NCBI RefSeq assembly: GCF_900101965.1
Contig: NZ_FNAP01000013.1
Coordinates: 1-64,000 of the forward strand
DNA from: Rhodospira trueperi
Lineage (GTDB): Bacteria; Pseudomonadota; Alphaproteobacteria; Rhodospirillales; Rhodospirillaceae
Length of the DNA: 64,000 nucleotides
Direction: 5' to 3'
Both the position numbers and the translations under genes were made by a program. The notes beneath the pieces were generated by a model. It was not told the DNA's origin. It did not search any database and worked only from the letters and a program-made list of their open reading frames with translations. Positions 36,116 through 47,636 of this stretch are shown here, in pieces. Positions within the stretch are counted from its first letter, which is position 1, and the number at the start of each line of letters is the position of its first letter.

Positions 36116-36463
36116 ATGCGCGTGTTCCTGACTATCATCCTGCCGCTGCTGACACCCAGCCTGCTGTATATTGCCTGGCTGCTGATGCGGGGGCAGGCCG
36201 CCCCCAACGCCGGTGACGGACAAGAGGGGGGCGTGGTCCGCCGGCTCGGCGATGACATGCCCTGGGTGACCCTGGTGCTGTCCGGCGCCGGTCTCGCCTT
36301 GGCCGCCACCATGACCATGTATCTTCTGCAGCCCATGGGCAGTCCGACCAGTGAGTACTCGCCGCCTCGGATGGAGAATGGGCGCATTATCCCGGCCGAG
36401 TTGAGAGACCGCGACGCCGACGCCCCCGATGCTTCCGGCTCGGCGGATGCGCTGCCGGACTGA
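36116..36463 (+). CDS. DUF6111 family membrane protein
   Basis: A 115-residue inner-membrane protein with two spans, about 3-24 (VFLTIILPLLTPSLLYIAWL) and about 51-71 (VTLVLSGAGLALAATMTMYL), and a polar C-terminal tail that includes SEYSPPRMENGRIIPAEL. This end, with the PPR and IIPAE residues, is the conserved part of the alphaproteobacterial DUF6111 family. The role is unknown. It is found between the CoA-type Nudix gene and the CCA-adding enzyme, the usual location for the family. Confidence 0.8.
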   Translation: MRVFLTIILPLLTPSLLYIAWLLMRGQAAPNAGDGQEGGVVRRLGDDMPWVTLVLSGAGLALAATMTMYLLQPMGSPTSEYSPPRMENGRIIPAELRDRDADAPDASGSADALPD

Positions 36464-36511
36464 GCGGATCTCGTGCCCTGGGGCGGCCGCCACGCCGTCG
36501 GATCTGTTGCC

Positions 36512-37840
36512 ATGACGCGTGACTGGACCCAGTTGAAAACCCGTACTCCGGTCGGGCAACTCTCACCGGACCCCTGGATGAAGACCCCGGGGCTGCGGCG
36601 GCTGCTGGCGGCCCTCAGTGCGGACGGAACCGAGGTGCGCCTGATCGGCGGGTGTGTCCGGGACGGCCTGCTGCGTCGGCCCGTCAAGGACGTGGACATT
36701 GCCACGCCGGATCGGCCGGAGGTCGTGCAGGCGCTGCTTGCCCGGGCCGACATCGGCACCGTGCCGTGGCGGCGCGGGCTGGAGCACGGCACGGTTCTGG
36801 CGGTGGTGGACGAGACGCCCTTCGAGGTGACCACCCTGCGTCGTGACGTGCGGTGCGATGGGCGCCACGCCGAGGTGGCGTTCACGGAAGACTGGACGGC
36901 CGACGCGGCGCGGCGCGATTTCACCATCAACACCCTGTCGGCGACTCCGGACGGCGCGGTGTTCGACTACTTCGACGGCATCACCGACCTGTCGGCTGGC
37001 CGCGTGCGATTCGTTGGTCGCGCCATCGATCGGATCCGCGAGGATGCCCTGCGCATCCTGCGGTTCTTCCGCTTTCACGCCCATTATGCCCACACGGCGC
37101 CGGACAAAGATGCCTTCACGGCCTGTCAGGCCTTGGCCGAGACGGTGGACGATCTGTCGGGCGAGCGGGTGCGCGCGGAACTGCTCAAGATCTTGATGGC
37201 CTCCGATCCGGCCGGCGCCCTGCTCCTGGTCCGTGCCGCGCATGTCTTGCGGCGCATCCTGCCCGAGGCGGAACGCTTTGATGTTCTGCGCATTCTGGCC
37301 TTCCTGGAGACGCGCGGGGTCATCGCGCCGGGCGTGGTCGCGGATGATCTGCGCCGGCTGGCGGCGGTGCTGAACACGGATGAGCCGGGTGCTGTCGCCG
37401 TGGCCGAACGCCTGCGCCTGTCGCGTCGCGAGACCCAGCGGTTGGCGGAGATCGCCGCCCTGCCGGCGCGACTTCGTCCGCGCCCTGAGGCCTCCCCGGC
37501 CGATCGGCGGCGCCTGCTCGATCAACTGGGGCCGAGCCGGACCCTTGATCTGATCCTGGTTGAGTGGGCGGCGGAACGTGCCCGAAACGGTCACACAGAC
37601 TCGCGCCGAACCGCCGCATGGATGGCGGCCGTGACCGAGGCCACCGCGTTTGCCCCGCCCCCGTTTCCGCTGACGGGTCATGATCTGATCGCCGCCGGCG
37701 TGCCGCGCGGTCCCGCCTTGGGCGCGGCTCTGACGCACTTGCGCGACTGGTGGCTGATCGAGGATTTCCGCCCTGACCGGGGCGCGCTGCTGGAGCGGAT
37801 CCGGGATCTGGGCCTGGACGGTGGGGAAGGGGGCGGCTGA
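36512..37840 (+). CDS. cca: CCA tRNA nucleotidyltransferase / poly(A) polymerase-type enzyme
   Basis: A 442-residue class II nucleotidyltransferase. The catalytic head has IGGCVRDGLLRRPVKDVDIA with the DxD pair, followed by RRDFTINTLS, DYFDGITDLSAG and the RNA-contact motif RIREDALRILRFFRF. The helical body runs to about 430. In alphaproteobacteria this single enzyme usually adds CCA to tRNA 3' ends; a related poly(A) polymerase looks alike. An upstream GTG (36473) is open but would add 13 residues of doubtful coding. It is convergent with trmL, 16 bases apart. Confidence 0.92.
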   Translation: MTRDWTQLKTRTPVGQLSPDPWMKTPGLRRLLAALSADGTEVRLIGGCVRDGLLRRPVKDVDIATPDRPEVVQALLARADIGTVPWRRGLEHGTVLAVVDETPFEVTTLRRDVRCDGRHAEVAFTEDWTADAARRDFTINTLSATPDGAVFDYFDGITDLSAGRVRFVGRAIDRIREDALRILRFFRFHAHYAHTAPDKDAFTACQALAETVDDLSGERVRAELLKILMASDPAGALLLVRAAHVLRRILPEAERFDVLRILAFLETRGVIAPGVVADDLRRLAAVLNTDEPGAVAVAERLRLSRRETQRLAEIAALPARLRPRPEASPADRRRLLDQLGPSRTLDLILVEWAAERARNGHTDSRRTAAWMAAVTEATAFAPPPFPLTGHDLIAAGVPRGPALGAALTHLRDWWLIEDFRPDRGALLERIRDLGLDGGEGGG

Positions 37841-37856
37841 TCCCGACGCCCTTTGG

Positions 37857-38315
37857 TCAGGCCGGCCAGCCGTTCGTTTGGCGCAAGGCCTCGCTCGCCA
37901 CCATGGCGGCGGCCGTGACCACGTTGAACGACCGAAACCCGGGCGCCATGGGGAGGGTCACCCGCGCGTCCACGGCATCGTGAACGGAGTCCGGCACGCC
38001 GGACCCCTCCCGTCCCACAAGCAGCACGTCGTCGGGCCGGAATGGCAACGCGATGTGTGGTGTGGCGCCCCTGGTGGTCAACAGCACCACCCGCGTTCCG
38101 ATCACGTCGGCCGACCGCCGGAAGCAGTCCCAGTTCTGGTGCCTCTGGACCGAGACGAGCTTAAGATAGTCCATGCCGACCCGTCGCAAGCGCCTGTCGT
38201 CCCACAGGAATCCGCAGGGTTCGATGATGTCCACGGGCAGGTCGAGCCCCGCCGCGAGACGCATCAAGGCGGCGGTATTCTGGGGCATGTCCGGCTGGTA
38301 CAAGGCCAAGCGCAT
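37857..38315 (-). CDS. trmL: tRNA (cytidine(34)-2'-O)-methyltransferase
   Basis: A 152-residue minimal SPOUT methyltransferase. It opens MRLALYQPDMPQNTAALMRL, the TrmL signature, and ends with VGREGSGVPDSVH and LPMAPGFRSFNVVTAAAM, forming the trefoil-knot SAM site. It methylates the ribose of the wobble nucleotide in tRNA(Leu) isoacceptors. The leader has AGG then eight T on the minus strand before ATG. The 152-base-codon length is normal for the family. Confidence 0.93.
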   Translation of the reverse strand: MRLALYQPDMPQNTAALMRLAAGLDLPVDIIEPCGFLWDDRRLRRVGMDYLKLVSVQRHQNWDCFRRSADVIGTRVVLLTTRGATPHIALPFRPDDVLLVGREGSGVPDSVHDAVDARVTLPMAPGFRSFNVVTAAAMVASEALRQTNGWPA

Positions 38316-38641
38316 GGAAAAAAAACCTGGATGCGGAACGGGTTAAGCGCCGGGAATGGGAGAAATTTGCCCTTTTCATGGCTAAGGATTTCGATTATAC
38401 ACCGTCACAACCACCGTCGCCCATGGGTCGCGTGGGCTCGATTCCGTCGGGCCATTCGCGGGGCAGGAACGGCGGATCCAATCCGTCCCGGGGTTTTTAC
38501 TGTCGGGCTCAGGCCGTGGCGGTAAGCCGGCACGGGCGGATTATCATGACCGAGAACCGTAGACGCACGCCGATCCGAGGGGGAGGGAGCGTGAGTCGTC
38601 TGTTTTGCGCTCCGTCAATGCAATGAAGAGGTTGCTTCACC
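38316..38641. other. 326-base gap between trmL and petA
   Basis: A divergent gap that must hold the petABC promoter. TTGCCC (38367-38372) and GATTAT (38393-38398) are 20 bases apart, longer than usual. An A8 run at 38318-38325 lies next to the trmL start. I see no gene and no clear regulatory site. Confidence 0.4.
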
Positions 38642-39196
38642 ATGTCTCACACGGCTAACCCGGCCGGATCCGGCGACGACAAGACTCGTCGCGATTTCCT
38701 GCTGATTGCCTCCGCCGGGATGGGAGTGGTCGGCACCGCCCTCGCGGTGTGGCCCTTCATCGATTCCATGAACCCGGCCAAGGACGTCATGGCCCTGGCG
38801 GTTGTCGAGGTCGATCTTTCGCCCGTCGCGGTAGGTCAGGCCATCACCGTCGTCTGGCGCGGCAAGCCCGTGTTCGTGCGCCATCGCACGCCCGAGGATA
38901 TCGAGCAGGCCCGCGCGGTCAACGTCGCCTCGTTGCGTGATCCCGAGGCCGATGAAGACCGGGTCATCAAACCGGAATGGCTGGTGCAGATCGGCATCTG
39001 CACGCACCTGGGCTGCATCCCCAAGGGCCAGAAGCCCAGCGATCCCAAGGGCGACTACAACGGCTGGTTCTGCGTCTGCCACGGCTCGCACTACGACACC
39101 GCCGGTCGCATTCGCAAGGGGCCTGCGCCCCTGAACCTGCCCGTCCCGCAGTACGCCTTCCTGGATGACACGACCATCCAGATCGGCGAGGAGTGA
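38642..39196 (+). CDS. petA: ubiquinol-cytochrome c reductase iron-sulfur (Rieske) subunit
   Basis: A 184-residue Rieske protein of the bc1 complex, which takes the first electron from ubiquinol. The N terminus carries a twin-arginine-type signal ([20 protein letters not shown]) that also serves as the membrane anchor. The cluster ligands are in CTHLGC (about 120) and CVCHGSHYD (about 143). The position before the second Cys is Val rather than the usual Pro. The C-terminal beta fold closes with [17 protein letters not shown]. It starts the petABC operon. Confidence 0.96.
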   Translation: MSHTANPAGSGDDKTRRDFLLIASAGMGVVGTALAVWPFIDSMNPAKDVMALAVVEVDLSPVAVGQAITVVWRGKPVFVRHRTPEDIEQARAVNVASLRDPEADEDRVIKPEWLVQIGICTHLGCIPKGQKPSDPKGDYNGWFCVCHGSHYDTAGRIRKGPAPLNLPVPQYAFLDDTTIQIGEE

Positions 39197-39203
39197 TTGT
39201 TTC

Positions 39204-40445
39204 ATGAGCAGCACCCCGAGTCCCGTCTGGAGCAACCCGGCCATCAAGTGGGTTGACCGACGGATGCCGATCTTCTCCCTGATGCACAAGGAGTTGATCG
39301 TCTACCCCACGCCGCGCAACCTGAACTACTGGTGGAACTTCGGGTCGCTCGCTGGCATTGCCCTGGTGATTCTGATCTTCAGCGGCATTTTCCTGGCCAT
39401 GCATTACGTGCCGCATGAGGATATGGCGTTCGCTTCCGTTGAGCGCCTCATGCGCGAAGTGAATTCCGGCTGGCTCATCCGCTTCATCCACATGAACACG
39501 GTCAGTCTGTTCTTCCTATGCGTGTACATCCACATCTTCCGCGGCATGTACTACGGGTCCTATAAGGCGCCCCGGGAACTCCTCTGGATCATTGGCGTGA
39601 TTATCTACTTCGTCATGGTCGGCACGGCCTTCCTGGGCTACGTGCTGCCGTGGGGGCAGATGTCCTTCTGGGCCGCCACCGTGATCACCAGTCTTGTGAC
39701 GCCCATTCCCCTGGTCGGCGAGGAACTGGCCATCTGGCTGTGGGGCGGCTTCGGGGTGAACAACGCGACGCTGCAGCGCTTCTTCTCGCTGCACTACCTG
39801 CTCCCGATGGTGATCTTCGCGCTGGTGTTCCTGCACCTGTGGGCGCTGCACACGACCAAGTCGAACAACCCACTGGGCGTGGACGTGAAGAAGAAGGCGG
39901 ACACCCTGCCGTTCCACCCGTACTACACGATGAAGGATGCGTTTGGCCTGGGTGTGGCGCTGGTCGTGCTGTCGTACTTCATCTTCTTCAACCCGAACTA
40001 CTTCAACCACTCCATCAACTACGTCATGGCTGACCCGATGGTCACGCCGGAGCACATCGTGCCGGAGTGGTACTTCCTGCCGTTCTACGCCATCCTGCGC
40101 GCCATTCCGGACAAGCTGGGCGGCGTGGTGCTGATGTTCTTGTCGATCCTGATCTGGATGGCCCTGCCCTGGCTCGACCGCTCTCGGGTGCGGAGCGGCA
40201 AGTTCCGCCCGGTCTTCAAGTGGTTTTTCTGGGTATGGGTGGCGGATTTCGTCCTGCTGACCTGGTTGGGCGCGATGCCGGCCGAGGGCACGTACGTCAC
40301 CATGGGCCAGTGGGCCACCGCTTACTACTTCGCGCACTTCGTCGTCATCCTGCCGCTGCTGGGATGGTTCGAGAAGACGAAGCCCGTACCAGAGAGCATC
40401 AGCGCGGCCGTGACCGCCGGTCATGACAAGGAGGCCGCAGCATGA
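39204..40445 (+). CDS. petB: cytochrome b subunit of the bc1 complex
   Basis: A 413-residue integral membrane protein with about eight spans and the quinol Qo and Qi sites. Haem-ligand His pairs are in the second and fourth helices ([52 protein letters not shown]), and the Qo motif is in [17 protein letters not shown] (PEWY). The ATG at 39204 lies just after the petA stop, with GAGGAG across the petA stop. It shares an ATGA overlap with petC. The C-terminal tail beyond the last helix is about 25 residues. Confidence 0.97.
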   Translation: MSSTPSPVWSNPAIKWVDRRMPIFSLMHKELIVYPTPRNLNYWWNFGSLAGIALVILIFSGIFLAMHYVPHEDMAFASVERLMREVNSGWLIRFIHMNTVSLFFLCVYIHIFRGMYYGSYKAPRELLWIIGVIIYFVMVGTAFLGYVLPWGQMSFWAATVITSLVTPIPLVGEELAIWLWGGFGVNNATLQRFFSLHYLLPMVIFALVFLHLWALHTTKSNNPLGVDVKKKADTLPFHPYYTMKDAFGLGVALVVLSYFIFFNPNYFNHSINYVMADPMVTPEHIVPEWYFLPFYAILRAIPDKLGGVVLMFLSILIWMALPWLDRSRVRSGKFRPVFKWFFWVWVADFVLLTWLGAMPAEGTYVTMGQWATAYYFAHFVVILPLLGWFEKTKPVPESISAAVTAGHDKEAAA

Positions 40446-41245
40446 AGACCCTGATTCGTATCGGCACCGCCGCCATCTTGGCCACGGGCCTGTCCCTGGG
40501 CGGTACCGCCGCCCAGGCCGCCGGTGGGCATGGGGGCCCGGAGTTGAAGCATCCGTCCTGGACCTTCGATGGCCTGTTCGGGCACTACAACGAAGATCAG
40601 TTGAAACGCGGTTGGGAGGTCTACTCGAACGTTTGTGCTTCGTGCCATGGCCTCGAATACATGCACTACCGCAACCTTAAGGGACTCGGGTACACCGAAG
40701 ATGAGGTGGAGGCAATCGCCGCCAGCTTCGAGATCGAGGACGGCCCGGACGAGTGGGGCGAAATGTTCACGCGCCCGGCCACCGTGGTGGATCCCATCAA
40801 GGAGCCCTACGAGAACGATGCCCTCGCCAAGCTGGCCAACGGGGGCGCGGTGCCGCCCAACCTGTCGGTGATGACGCGTGCCCGCGACCATGGCCCAGAC
40901 TACGTCTACAGCCTGATGCTTGGGTACGAAGCCGGCGTGCCGGAATGGGTTCACGAGGAAGATCCGGAGTTCTCCGTGCCGCCCGGCAAGTCGTTCAACA
41001 ACTATTTTCCCGGCTATGCCATCTCCATGCCGCAGCAGTTGTTCCCCGGCATCATGGAGTACTCCGACGGAACGGAGGCGACTCCGGAACAGATGGCCAA
41101 GGATGTGGTGACCTTCCTGCAATGGGCCGCCGAGCCAGAGCTGGAGAAGCGCAAGGACCTGGGTCGCTATGTCCTGGTGTTCCTGATCGTCTTCACCGGC
41201 GTTCTGTATGCCTACAAGCGTGAGATCTGGAAGAACGCGCACTGA
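40442..41245 (+). CDS. petC: cytochrome c1 subunit of the bc1 complex
   Basis: A 267-residue membrane-anchored c-type cytochrome. It has a cleavable signal peptide ([17 protein letters not shown] to TAAQA), the haem-attachment motif CASCH (about residue 66-70) and the axial Met in [10 protein letters not shown] (about 197). A single C-terminal span ([18 protein letters not shown]) holds it in the membrane with IWKNAH inside. It starts in a 4-base ATGA overlap with petB after AAGGAGG. It is followed by a strong terminator, closing the operon. Confidence 0.97.
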   Translation: MKTLIRIGTAAILATGLSLGGTAAQAAGGHGGPELKHPSWTFDGLFGHYNEDQLKRGWEVYSNVCASCHGLEYMHYRNLKGLGYTEDEVEAIAASFEIEDGPDEWGEMFTRPATVVDPIKEPYENDALAKLANGGAVPPNLSVMTRARDHGPDYVYSLMLGYEAGVPEWVHEEDPEFSVPPGKSFNNYFPGYAISMPQQLFPGIMEYSDGTEATPEQMAKDVVTFLQWAAEPELEKRKDLGRYVLVFLIVFTGVLYAYKREIWKNAH

Positions 41246-41586
41246 CCTCGGATTCGGTTCGCTTCTGGCAACCTCTTGAACGCCGGATCCTGCTTCTGGG
41301 CCACCCGTTTCGGCGGGTGGCCCTTTCTTTTGCGGTGGCGCGGGCATGCTCGGCGGGCCGCCGGCACGGCGTGCGCGGTGACATCATGTTGACAGCCTGG
41401 ACCCGGCCGGACTTCATCGTCCGCGTGATGGCGCACGGCGCCGACATCGTCACCGGAGCCGTTGATCCGTCCGGGGCGATTCCCCGCGTCCGCGAGGTCG
41501 CCGCTCCCTCCTGACCGCGCCCGTCCCCTTGACCCGGCCGGCCCGTCCAGGCTTGCTTGATCCACCGCATTGGGCAGGAGACCGAC
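41246..41586. other. 341-base gap after petC
   Basis: Holds the petABC terminator (41298-41331). A TTGACA at 41389-41394 could be a -35 box for the downstream operon, but no good -10 follows at the right distance. A short open frame across 41317-41514 has no ribosome site and no recognisable product. Confidence 0.4.
41298..41331 (+). terminator. Rho-independent terminator of petABC
   Basis: GGGCCACCCG (41298-41307) pairs perfectly with CGGGTGGCCC (41314-41323) around TTTCGG and is followed by TTTCTTTT, 52 bases after the petC stop. This is the clearest intrinsic terminator in the window. Confidence 0.93.
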
Positions 41587-43922
41587 ATGGGCCGCTTCGG
41601 CAAGGGACAGGCCATCCGCCGGGTGGAGGACCAGCGCTTTCTGACCGGCGCCGGACGCTTCACGGATGACATCGTGTTGCCGGGCATGGTGTTCGGCGCC
41701 GTCGTCCGTTCGCCGCACGCACACGGCGTTCTCAAGGCCGTGGATGTCGACGCGGCGCGGACGATGCCTGGCGTGCTGGGCGTGTTCACCATCGCCGATC
41801 TGGACGCCGTCGGCGTGGGTGGCCTGCCGACGACGATCCTCGTCAAGAACCGCGACGGCAGCCGCATGACGGGACCGGAGCGTCCGGTGCTCGCCCGCGA
41901 CCGGGTGCGCTTCGTGGGGGAGCCGGTGGCCTTCGTGGTGGCCGAAACCGCCCATCAGGCCCGCGACGCCGCCGAGGCCGTGTTTCCGGACATCGACCCG
42001 CTGGACGCCGCACCGGACATTGCTACGGCTTTGACCGACGGTGCCCCGGTCCTGCATCCGGACGAGGCCCCCGGCAACATCCTGTTCGATTGGGAGACCG
42101 GCGATCCCGAGGCCACGGCGGAGCAGTTCGCGCGCGCCGCCCGGATCATCACGCTTGATCTCGTCAACAGCCGGGTGGCCCCGACGCCCATGGAGCCGCG
42201 CGGCGCCATCGGCCGGTTCGACCCGGAGGCCGGCCGCTACGAGTTGTTTACGGGCAGTCAGGGCTCCCACACCCTGCGCGGCTGGCTGGCGGAGCATGTG
42301 TTCAAGGTGCCGGCGGATCGGATTCGCGTGGTCTCTCCCGACGTGGGCGGCGGGTTCGGCATGCGCCTGTTCCTGATGAACGAACATGCCCTGGTCATGG
42401 TCGCCGCCAAGGCCCTGGGCCGGCCGGTCAAGTGGATCGCCGATCGGTCGGAGGGCTTCGCCAGTGACCTGCACGGCCGCGACCATCTGACCCGCGCCGA
42501 ACTGGCGCTTGATGTCGACGGGCGATTTCTGGCCATCCGCGCCGATGTGCGCGGCAACATCGGGGCCTACTGCTCGCAAAACGCGGCCTTCATTCCCACC
42601 ATGGCCGGGGCCGCGATGATCGTCGGCGTCTACGCCTTTAAGGCGGCCACCTACCGGGCACGGGGGGTGATGACCAACAGCACGCCTGTTGACGCCTACC
42701 GGGGCGCCGGCCGGCCGGAGGCCGCGTACCTGTTGGAACGCCTCGTGGAGACGGCGGCGCGGGAGACCGGGGTGTCCGTGGACGAGATCCGGCGCCGGAA
42801 TTTCATTCCCGCCGCCGCGATGCCCTACACGACCGCGCTCGGCCGCACCTACGACTCGGGCGATTTCGCCGCCGTCCTGGAGGAGGGCTTGCGCGATGCG
42901 GATTGGGCCGGGTTCGAGTCTCGACGGGCGGCGTCGGCCGCCGCCGGCCGGCTGCGCGGCATCGGCCTGAGTTTCTACATTGAGGCCTGCGGTGGTGGTG
43001 GCGACGAAAGCGCCACCGTCCAGGTGGCGTCCGATGGCATGGTGACGGTGCTGATCGGCAGCCAGTCTACCGGCCAGGGACACGAAACCGCCTACGGCCA
43101 GATGGTGGCCGACGCGCTCGGTGTGCCGCTGGACCGTATCCGCGTGCGTCAAGGAGACACCGACGAGGTGCCCACCGGCAAGGGCACCGGCGGCTCCCGA
43201 TCCATCCCCGTCGGCGGGGCCGCGCTGGCCGCCGCCGCTGACGCGCTCGTGGTCCGTGCCCGGGAGATCGCGGCCGATCTGCTGGAGGCGGACGGCTCAG
43301 ACGCTGTCGAGCACGACGCGGATGCCGGCCTGTTCCGTCGCAGGGGCACCAACCGCGTGCTTACGCTGGCCGAGGTTGCCCAGGCCGCCGCTGAATCCGC
43401 GGCAGGAGGCCTGAGCGTTACTCAGGCCTGGAAACCGCCGCAGGCCACCTATCCCAACGGCTGTCATGTCTGCGAGGTGGAGATTGATCCGGATACCGGG
43501 GAAGTCCGGGTGGACCGCTACACCATCGTCGATGATGTCGGCACCGTCCTGAACCCGATTCTGCTGCGGGGCCAGATCATCGGCGGCGCCGTGCAGGGAC
43601 TCGCCCAGGCCCTGATGGAAGAGGTCCGATATGACCGGGAAACCGGCCAACTTCTGACCGGCACGTTTCAGGACTATCAGGTGCCGCGCGCCCGGGATGT
43701 TCCGGACATCAGCTTCCGCACGGTCGAGGACTTCCCCTGCCGCACCAACCCGCTTGGGGTGAAGGGTGCCGGCGAGGCCGGCACCATCGGCGCCACGCCA
43801 GCGGTCATCAACGCCGTCGTGGACGCGTTGGCGCCGTTCGGCATCCACCACATCGATATGCCCGCGACCCCGCACCGGGTGTGGCGGACGCTCCAGACCG
43901 CGCGGAAGGCTCGCAATCCAAC

Positions 43923-43926
<4 letters not shown>
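41587..43926 (+). CDS. xanthine dehydrogenase/CoxL-family molybdenum-binding subunit (form II-like)
   Basis: A 779-residue molybdopterin-binding large subunit of the xanthine oxidase family. It begins GRFGKGQAIRRVEDQRFLTG, with the a/b hammerhead at about 15-125. Molybdenum-cofactor regions are GGGFGMR, the AYRGAGRPEA loop typical of CoxL form II, GSQSTGQGHETA, GKGTGGSR and the catalytic Glu in GVKGAGEAG near 735. Substrates in this group vary (aldehydes, N-heterocycles, doubtful CO), so none is assigned. The FAD and 2Fe-2S subunits usually encoded beside it are absent here. It starts after CAGGAGA and overlaps cysQ by 4 bases. Confidence 0.92.
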
Positions 43927-44712
<786 letters not shown>

Positions 44713-44732
<20 letters not shown>

Positions 44733-45504
44733 AGCCCGCATTGTCCTGACGTGCCTGTCGGTTGCGGCTGTCGTGCTCACGTCGGCCCTCGCCGATGCGC
44801 GCACCTACGAAATACCCGGCATCCAGGGTGCCGATGATCGCCGCCCCGTCATCGAGGGCGGTCCCAGCGCCGGAAAAGACTATCCCTGGCCCTGGCGCGC
44901 CATCGGGCGGGTCAACCGGCGCACGGGCGGGTTCTGCACCGGCACCCTGATTGCGCCCGACCTCGTTTTGACCGCCGCACATTGCCTGGAAGACCGCCGA
45001 CTCGGGCCGTTGCCCCCCGATACGCTGCATTTCGTGGCCGGATACCGGTTCGGGGATTATGATGCCCACAGCCTCGTTGCCGCCATCCACCGTCCCGACC
45101 GAGACGGGCCGCGCGGCGATTTCGCGCTGTTGCGACTGCGCGAGCCGATGGACATTCGCCCCATGACGCTGAGTGAGAACGTCGGAATGGGGCGCTCGGC
45201 CGGCGTTCATGCCCGGGTCTGGCTGGCGGGCTACAGTCAGGACCGGCCGCATCTTCTGGCCGTGGATCGAAGCTGCGTCATCCTTGGCGTGCAGGGCGAT
45301 GCGCTGTGGCGCCATGATTGCGACGGGCCGAAGGGGTCGTCCGGGGGGCCGGTGCTGGTCAGCGCCGACGGCACAGACGAGCCCCTTGTCGCGGGCATCT
45401 CCATTGGATTTACGGAACGATTGGATATGCCGCGCGGGGTCATGATTCCGGCGCCGGTGATCCGTGCCTTTGTTCAGGAACGGAAGCTCTTGCCCGAGAA
45501 TTAG
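44713..45504 (+). CDS. secreted trypsin-like (S1) serine protease
   Basis: A 263-residue exported chymotrypsin-fold protease. An N-terminal signal peptide is present (MPTLVFRARIVLTCLSVAAV to DART). The catalytic His is in LTAAHCLED, Asp in GDFALLRLREP and Ser in GPKGSSGGPV, so the triad is intact; the cysteines around the His and Ser could form the usual disulphides. It has no PDZ domain, so is not DegP-like. The ATG at 44713 overlaps cysQ by 20 bases. The substrate and role are unknown. Confidence 0.9.
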
Positions 45505-45564
45505 CGCTAGGCCCGGCCCCGTCGCCCGCGCTATAACCCCGGCGCGAAACGACATGGGCGACTC

Positions 45565-46791
45565 ATGACCAAGGCACTGAACACATACCGCGCGGGCGCG
45601 GACGAATGCGGCCATTTCGGCATCTTCGGCGGGCGCTACGTGGCCGAGACCCTGATGCCCCTGATCCTGGAGGTCGAGCGGGCCTATGAGGCCGTGACGA
45701 CCGACCCGGCCTTCAGGACCGAACTGAACGGCTACCTGAAGCACTATGTCGGCCGGCCGAGCCCGCTCTATTTCGCGCGGCGCATGACCGAGCATCTGGG
45801 CGGGGCGAAGATCTATTTCAAGCGCGAGGATCTGAACCACACCGGCGCCCACAAGGTGAACTCCTGCATGGGGCAGATCCTGTTGGCCCGGCGCATGGGC
45901 AAAAGCCGCATCATCGCCGAGACCGGGGCCGGGCAGCACGGCGTCGCCACGGCCACGGTGTGCGCGCTGTTCGGTCTGAAGTGCGTGATCTACATGGGTC
46001 AGGTGGACATTGAACGGCAGGCGCCGAACGTGTTCCGCATGAAACTCCTGGGCGCCGAGGTCAAGCCGGTCACCAGCGGCTCGGCGACTCTGAAGGACGC
46101 CATGAACGACGCCCTGCGCGACTGGGTCGCCAACGTGGACGACACCTACTACCTGATCGGTACCGTCGCTGGCCCGCACCCCTATCCCTCCATGGTGCGC
46201 GACTTCCAGTGCGTCATTGGCGAGGAAACGCGCGAACAGATCCTGGAGCAAGAGGGCCGCCTGCCCGACAGCCTGGTGGCCTGTATCGGCGGCGGCTCCA
46301 ACGCCATGGGCCTGTTCCACCCCTTCCTGGACGAACCGGACGTGCGCATCGTCGGCGTCGAGGCCGCCGGCGACGGCGTCGAGACAGGCCGCCATGCCGC
46401 CTCCATGACCGGCGGGCGTCCGGGCGTGCTGCACGGCAACCGGATGTATCTGTTGCAGACCGACGACGGCCAGGTCACCGAGGCGCATTCCATCTCCGCC
46501 GGCCTGGACTACCCGGGTGTGGGTCCCGAACACTGCTGGCTGAAGGACACCGGTCGGGTGGAGTACGTGCCCATCACCGACGCCGAGGCGCTGGAGGCGT
46601 TCCAGACCGTCACCCGACTGGAGGGCATCATTCCGGCCTTGGAAAGCGCGCACGCCGTGGCCCAGGCCATCAAGATGGCACCCACCCTGCCCAAAGACCA
46701 CATCATGGTGGTCAACATGTCCGGACGCGGCGACAAGGATGTCGCCACCGTCGCCAAGGCGCTGGGGACCGACATGGGGGAGGTGCTGTGA
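45565..46791 (+). CDS. trpB: tryptophan synthase beta chain
   Basis: A 408-residue PLP enzyme making L-tryptophan from indole and serine. The PLP lysine is in [10 protein letters not shown] (about residue 98), preceded by KREDLN; the catalytic Glu is in ETGAGQHGV and the phosphate loop is GGGSNAMG. The N-terminal [17 protein letters not shown] is the usual TrpB1 start. trpA follows with its ATG sharing one base with the trpB stop (TGATG), as expected for the alpha2-beta2 complex. trpF is not upstream in this window. Confidence 0.98.
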   Translation: MTKALNTYRAGADECGHFGIFGGRYVAETLMPLILEVERAYEAVTTDPAFRTELNGYLKHYVGRPSPLYFARRMTEHLGGAKIYFKREDLNHTGAHKVNSCMGQILLARRMGKSRIIAETGAGQHGVATATVCALFGLKCVIYMGQVDIERQAPNVFRMKLLGAEVKPVTSGSATLKDAMNDALRDWVANVDDTYYLIGTVAGPHPYPSMVRDFQCVIGEETREQILEQEGRLPDSLVACIGGGSNAMGLFHPFLDEPDVRIVGVEAAGDGVETGRHAASMTGGRPGVLHGNRMYLLQTDDGQVTEAHSISAGLDYPGVGPEHCWLKDTGRVEYVPITDAEALEAFQTVTRLEGIIPALESAHAVAQAIKMAPTLPKDHIMVVNMSGRGDKDVATVAKALGTDMGEVL

Positions 46792-47603
46792 TGCCCAGGG
46801 AGACAACCCCCGAAAGCTGTCGCATCCAGGCCCGCTTCGCCGCCCTGCGCGAGCAGGGCCGCGCCGGTCTGGTGACCTACATGATGGCCGGCGACCCCGA
46901 CCCCGCAAGCGCCCAGGCCATTCTGGACGGCCTGCCGACGGCCGGCGCCGACATCATCGAACTGGGCATGCCGTTCTCGGATCCCATGGCGGACGGACCG
47001 ACCATCCAGGTCGCCGCGCAGCGCGCCCTGAAGCAGGGCCAGACGCTGAAGGGCACGCTGGAGATGCTGTCCCGGTTCCGCGAGAAAGACACCGAAACGC
47101 CGGTCGTGCTGATGGGCTACTACAACCCCATCCACAGCCACGGCGTCGAGCGCTTTGCCGCCGATGCCGCTGCCGCTGGGGCGGACGGGGCCATCATCGT
47201 CGATCTACCGCCGGAGGAGGCGCCGGAGTTGACCGGCCCCTTCAACGCCCACGGCCTGCATCTGATCATGCTGACCGCGCCCACGACCGACGCGGCGCGC
47301 CTGCCGGCGGTGCTGGCTCATGCCGGCGGATTCCTCTATTACGTCTCCATCACCGGCATCACCGGCACCCGCTCGGCCGACGAGGCCCAGGTGGCCGAGG
47401 CCGTGGAGCGTCTGCGCCGTCAAACGGACCTGCCCATTGCCGTCGGCTTCGGCATTCGTACCCCGGAGCAGGCCGCCGCCACCGCCCGCGCGGCGGATGC
47501 CGTCGTGGTCGGCTCGGCCCTGGTGGACCGTATCGCCAAGGGCGACGACCCCTTGGGCTTCGTCGCCGCCCTGGCCGAGGGTGTCCGCGCCGCGCGCCGC
47601 TGA
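46791..47603 (+). CDS. trpA: tryptophan synthase alpha chain
   Basis: A 270-residue TIM-barrel subunit that splits indole-3-glycerol phosphate to indole, which passes by tunnel to TrpB. The catalytic Glu is in [11 protein letters not shown] (about 53) and Asp in MADGPTIQ (about 64); GYYNP is also present (about 107-111). The phosphate-binding end GFGIRTPEQ and [10 protein letters not shown] is complete. The start overlaps the trpB stop by one base, after GGGGGAGG. It is followed 33 bases later by accD. Confidence 0.98.
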   Translation: MPRETTPESCRIQARFAALREQGRAGLVTYMMAGDPDPASAQAILDGLPTAGADIIELGMPFSDPMADGPTIQVAAQRALKQGQTLKGTLEMLSRFREKDTETPVVLMGYYNPIHSHGVERFAADAAAAGADGAIIVDLPPEEAPELTGPFNAHGLHLIMLTAPTTDAARLPAVLAHAGGFLYYVSITGITGTRSADEAQVAEAVERLRRQTDLPIAVGFGIRTPEQAAATARAADAVVVGSALVDRIAKGDDPLGFVAALAEGVRAARR

Positions 47604-47636
47604 TCCGCGCCCTGACCCGCGTTCTCGGGAGTTCGC

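Noticed and set aside
38313-38325. A8 run beside the trmL start as a slippage site
   Set aside because: It is between the ribosome site and the start codon, outside the coding region, and the trmL frame is intact.
41317-41514. 65-residue frame after the petABC terminator
   Set aside because: It starts inside the terminator hairpin, lacks a ribosome site, and shows no family features.
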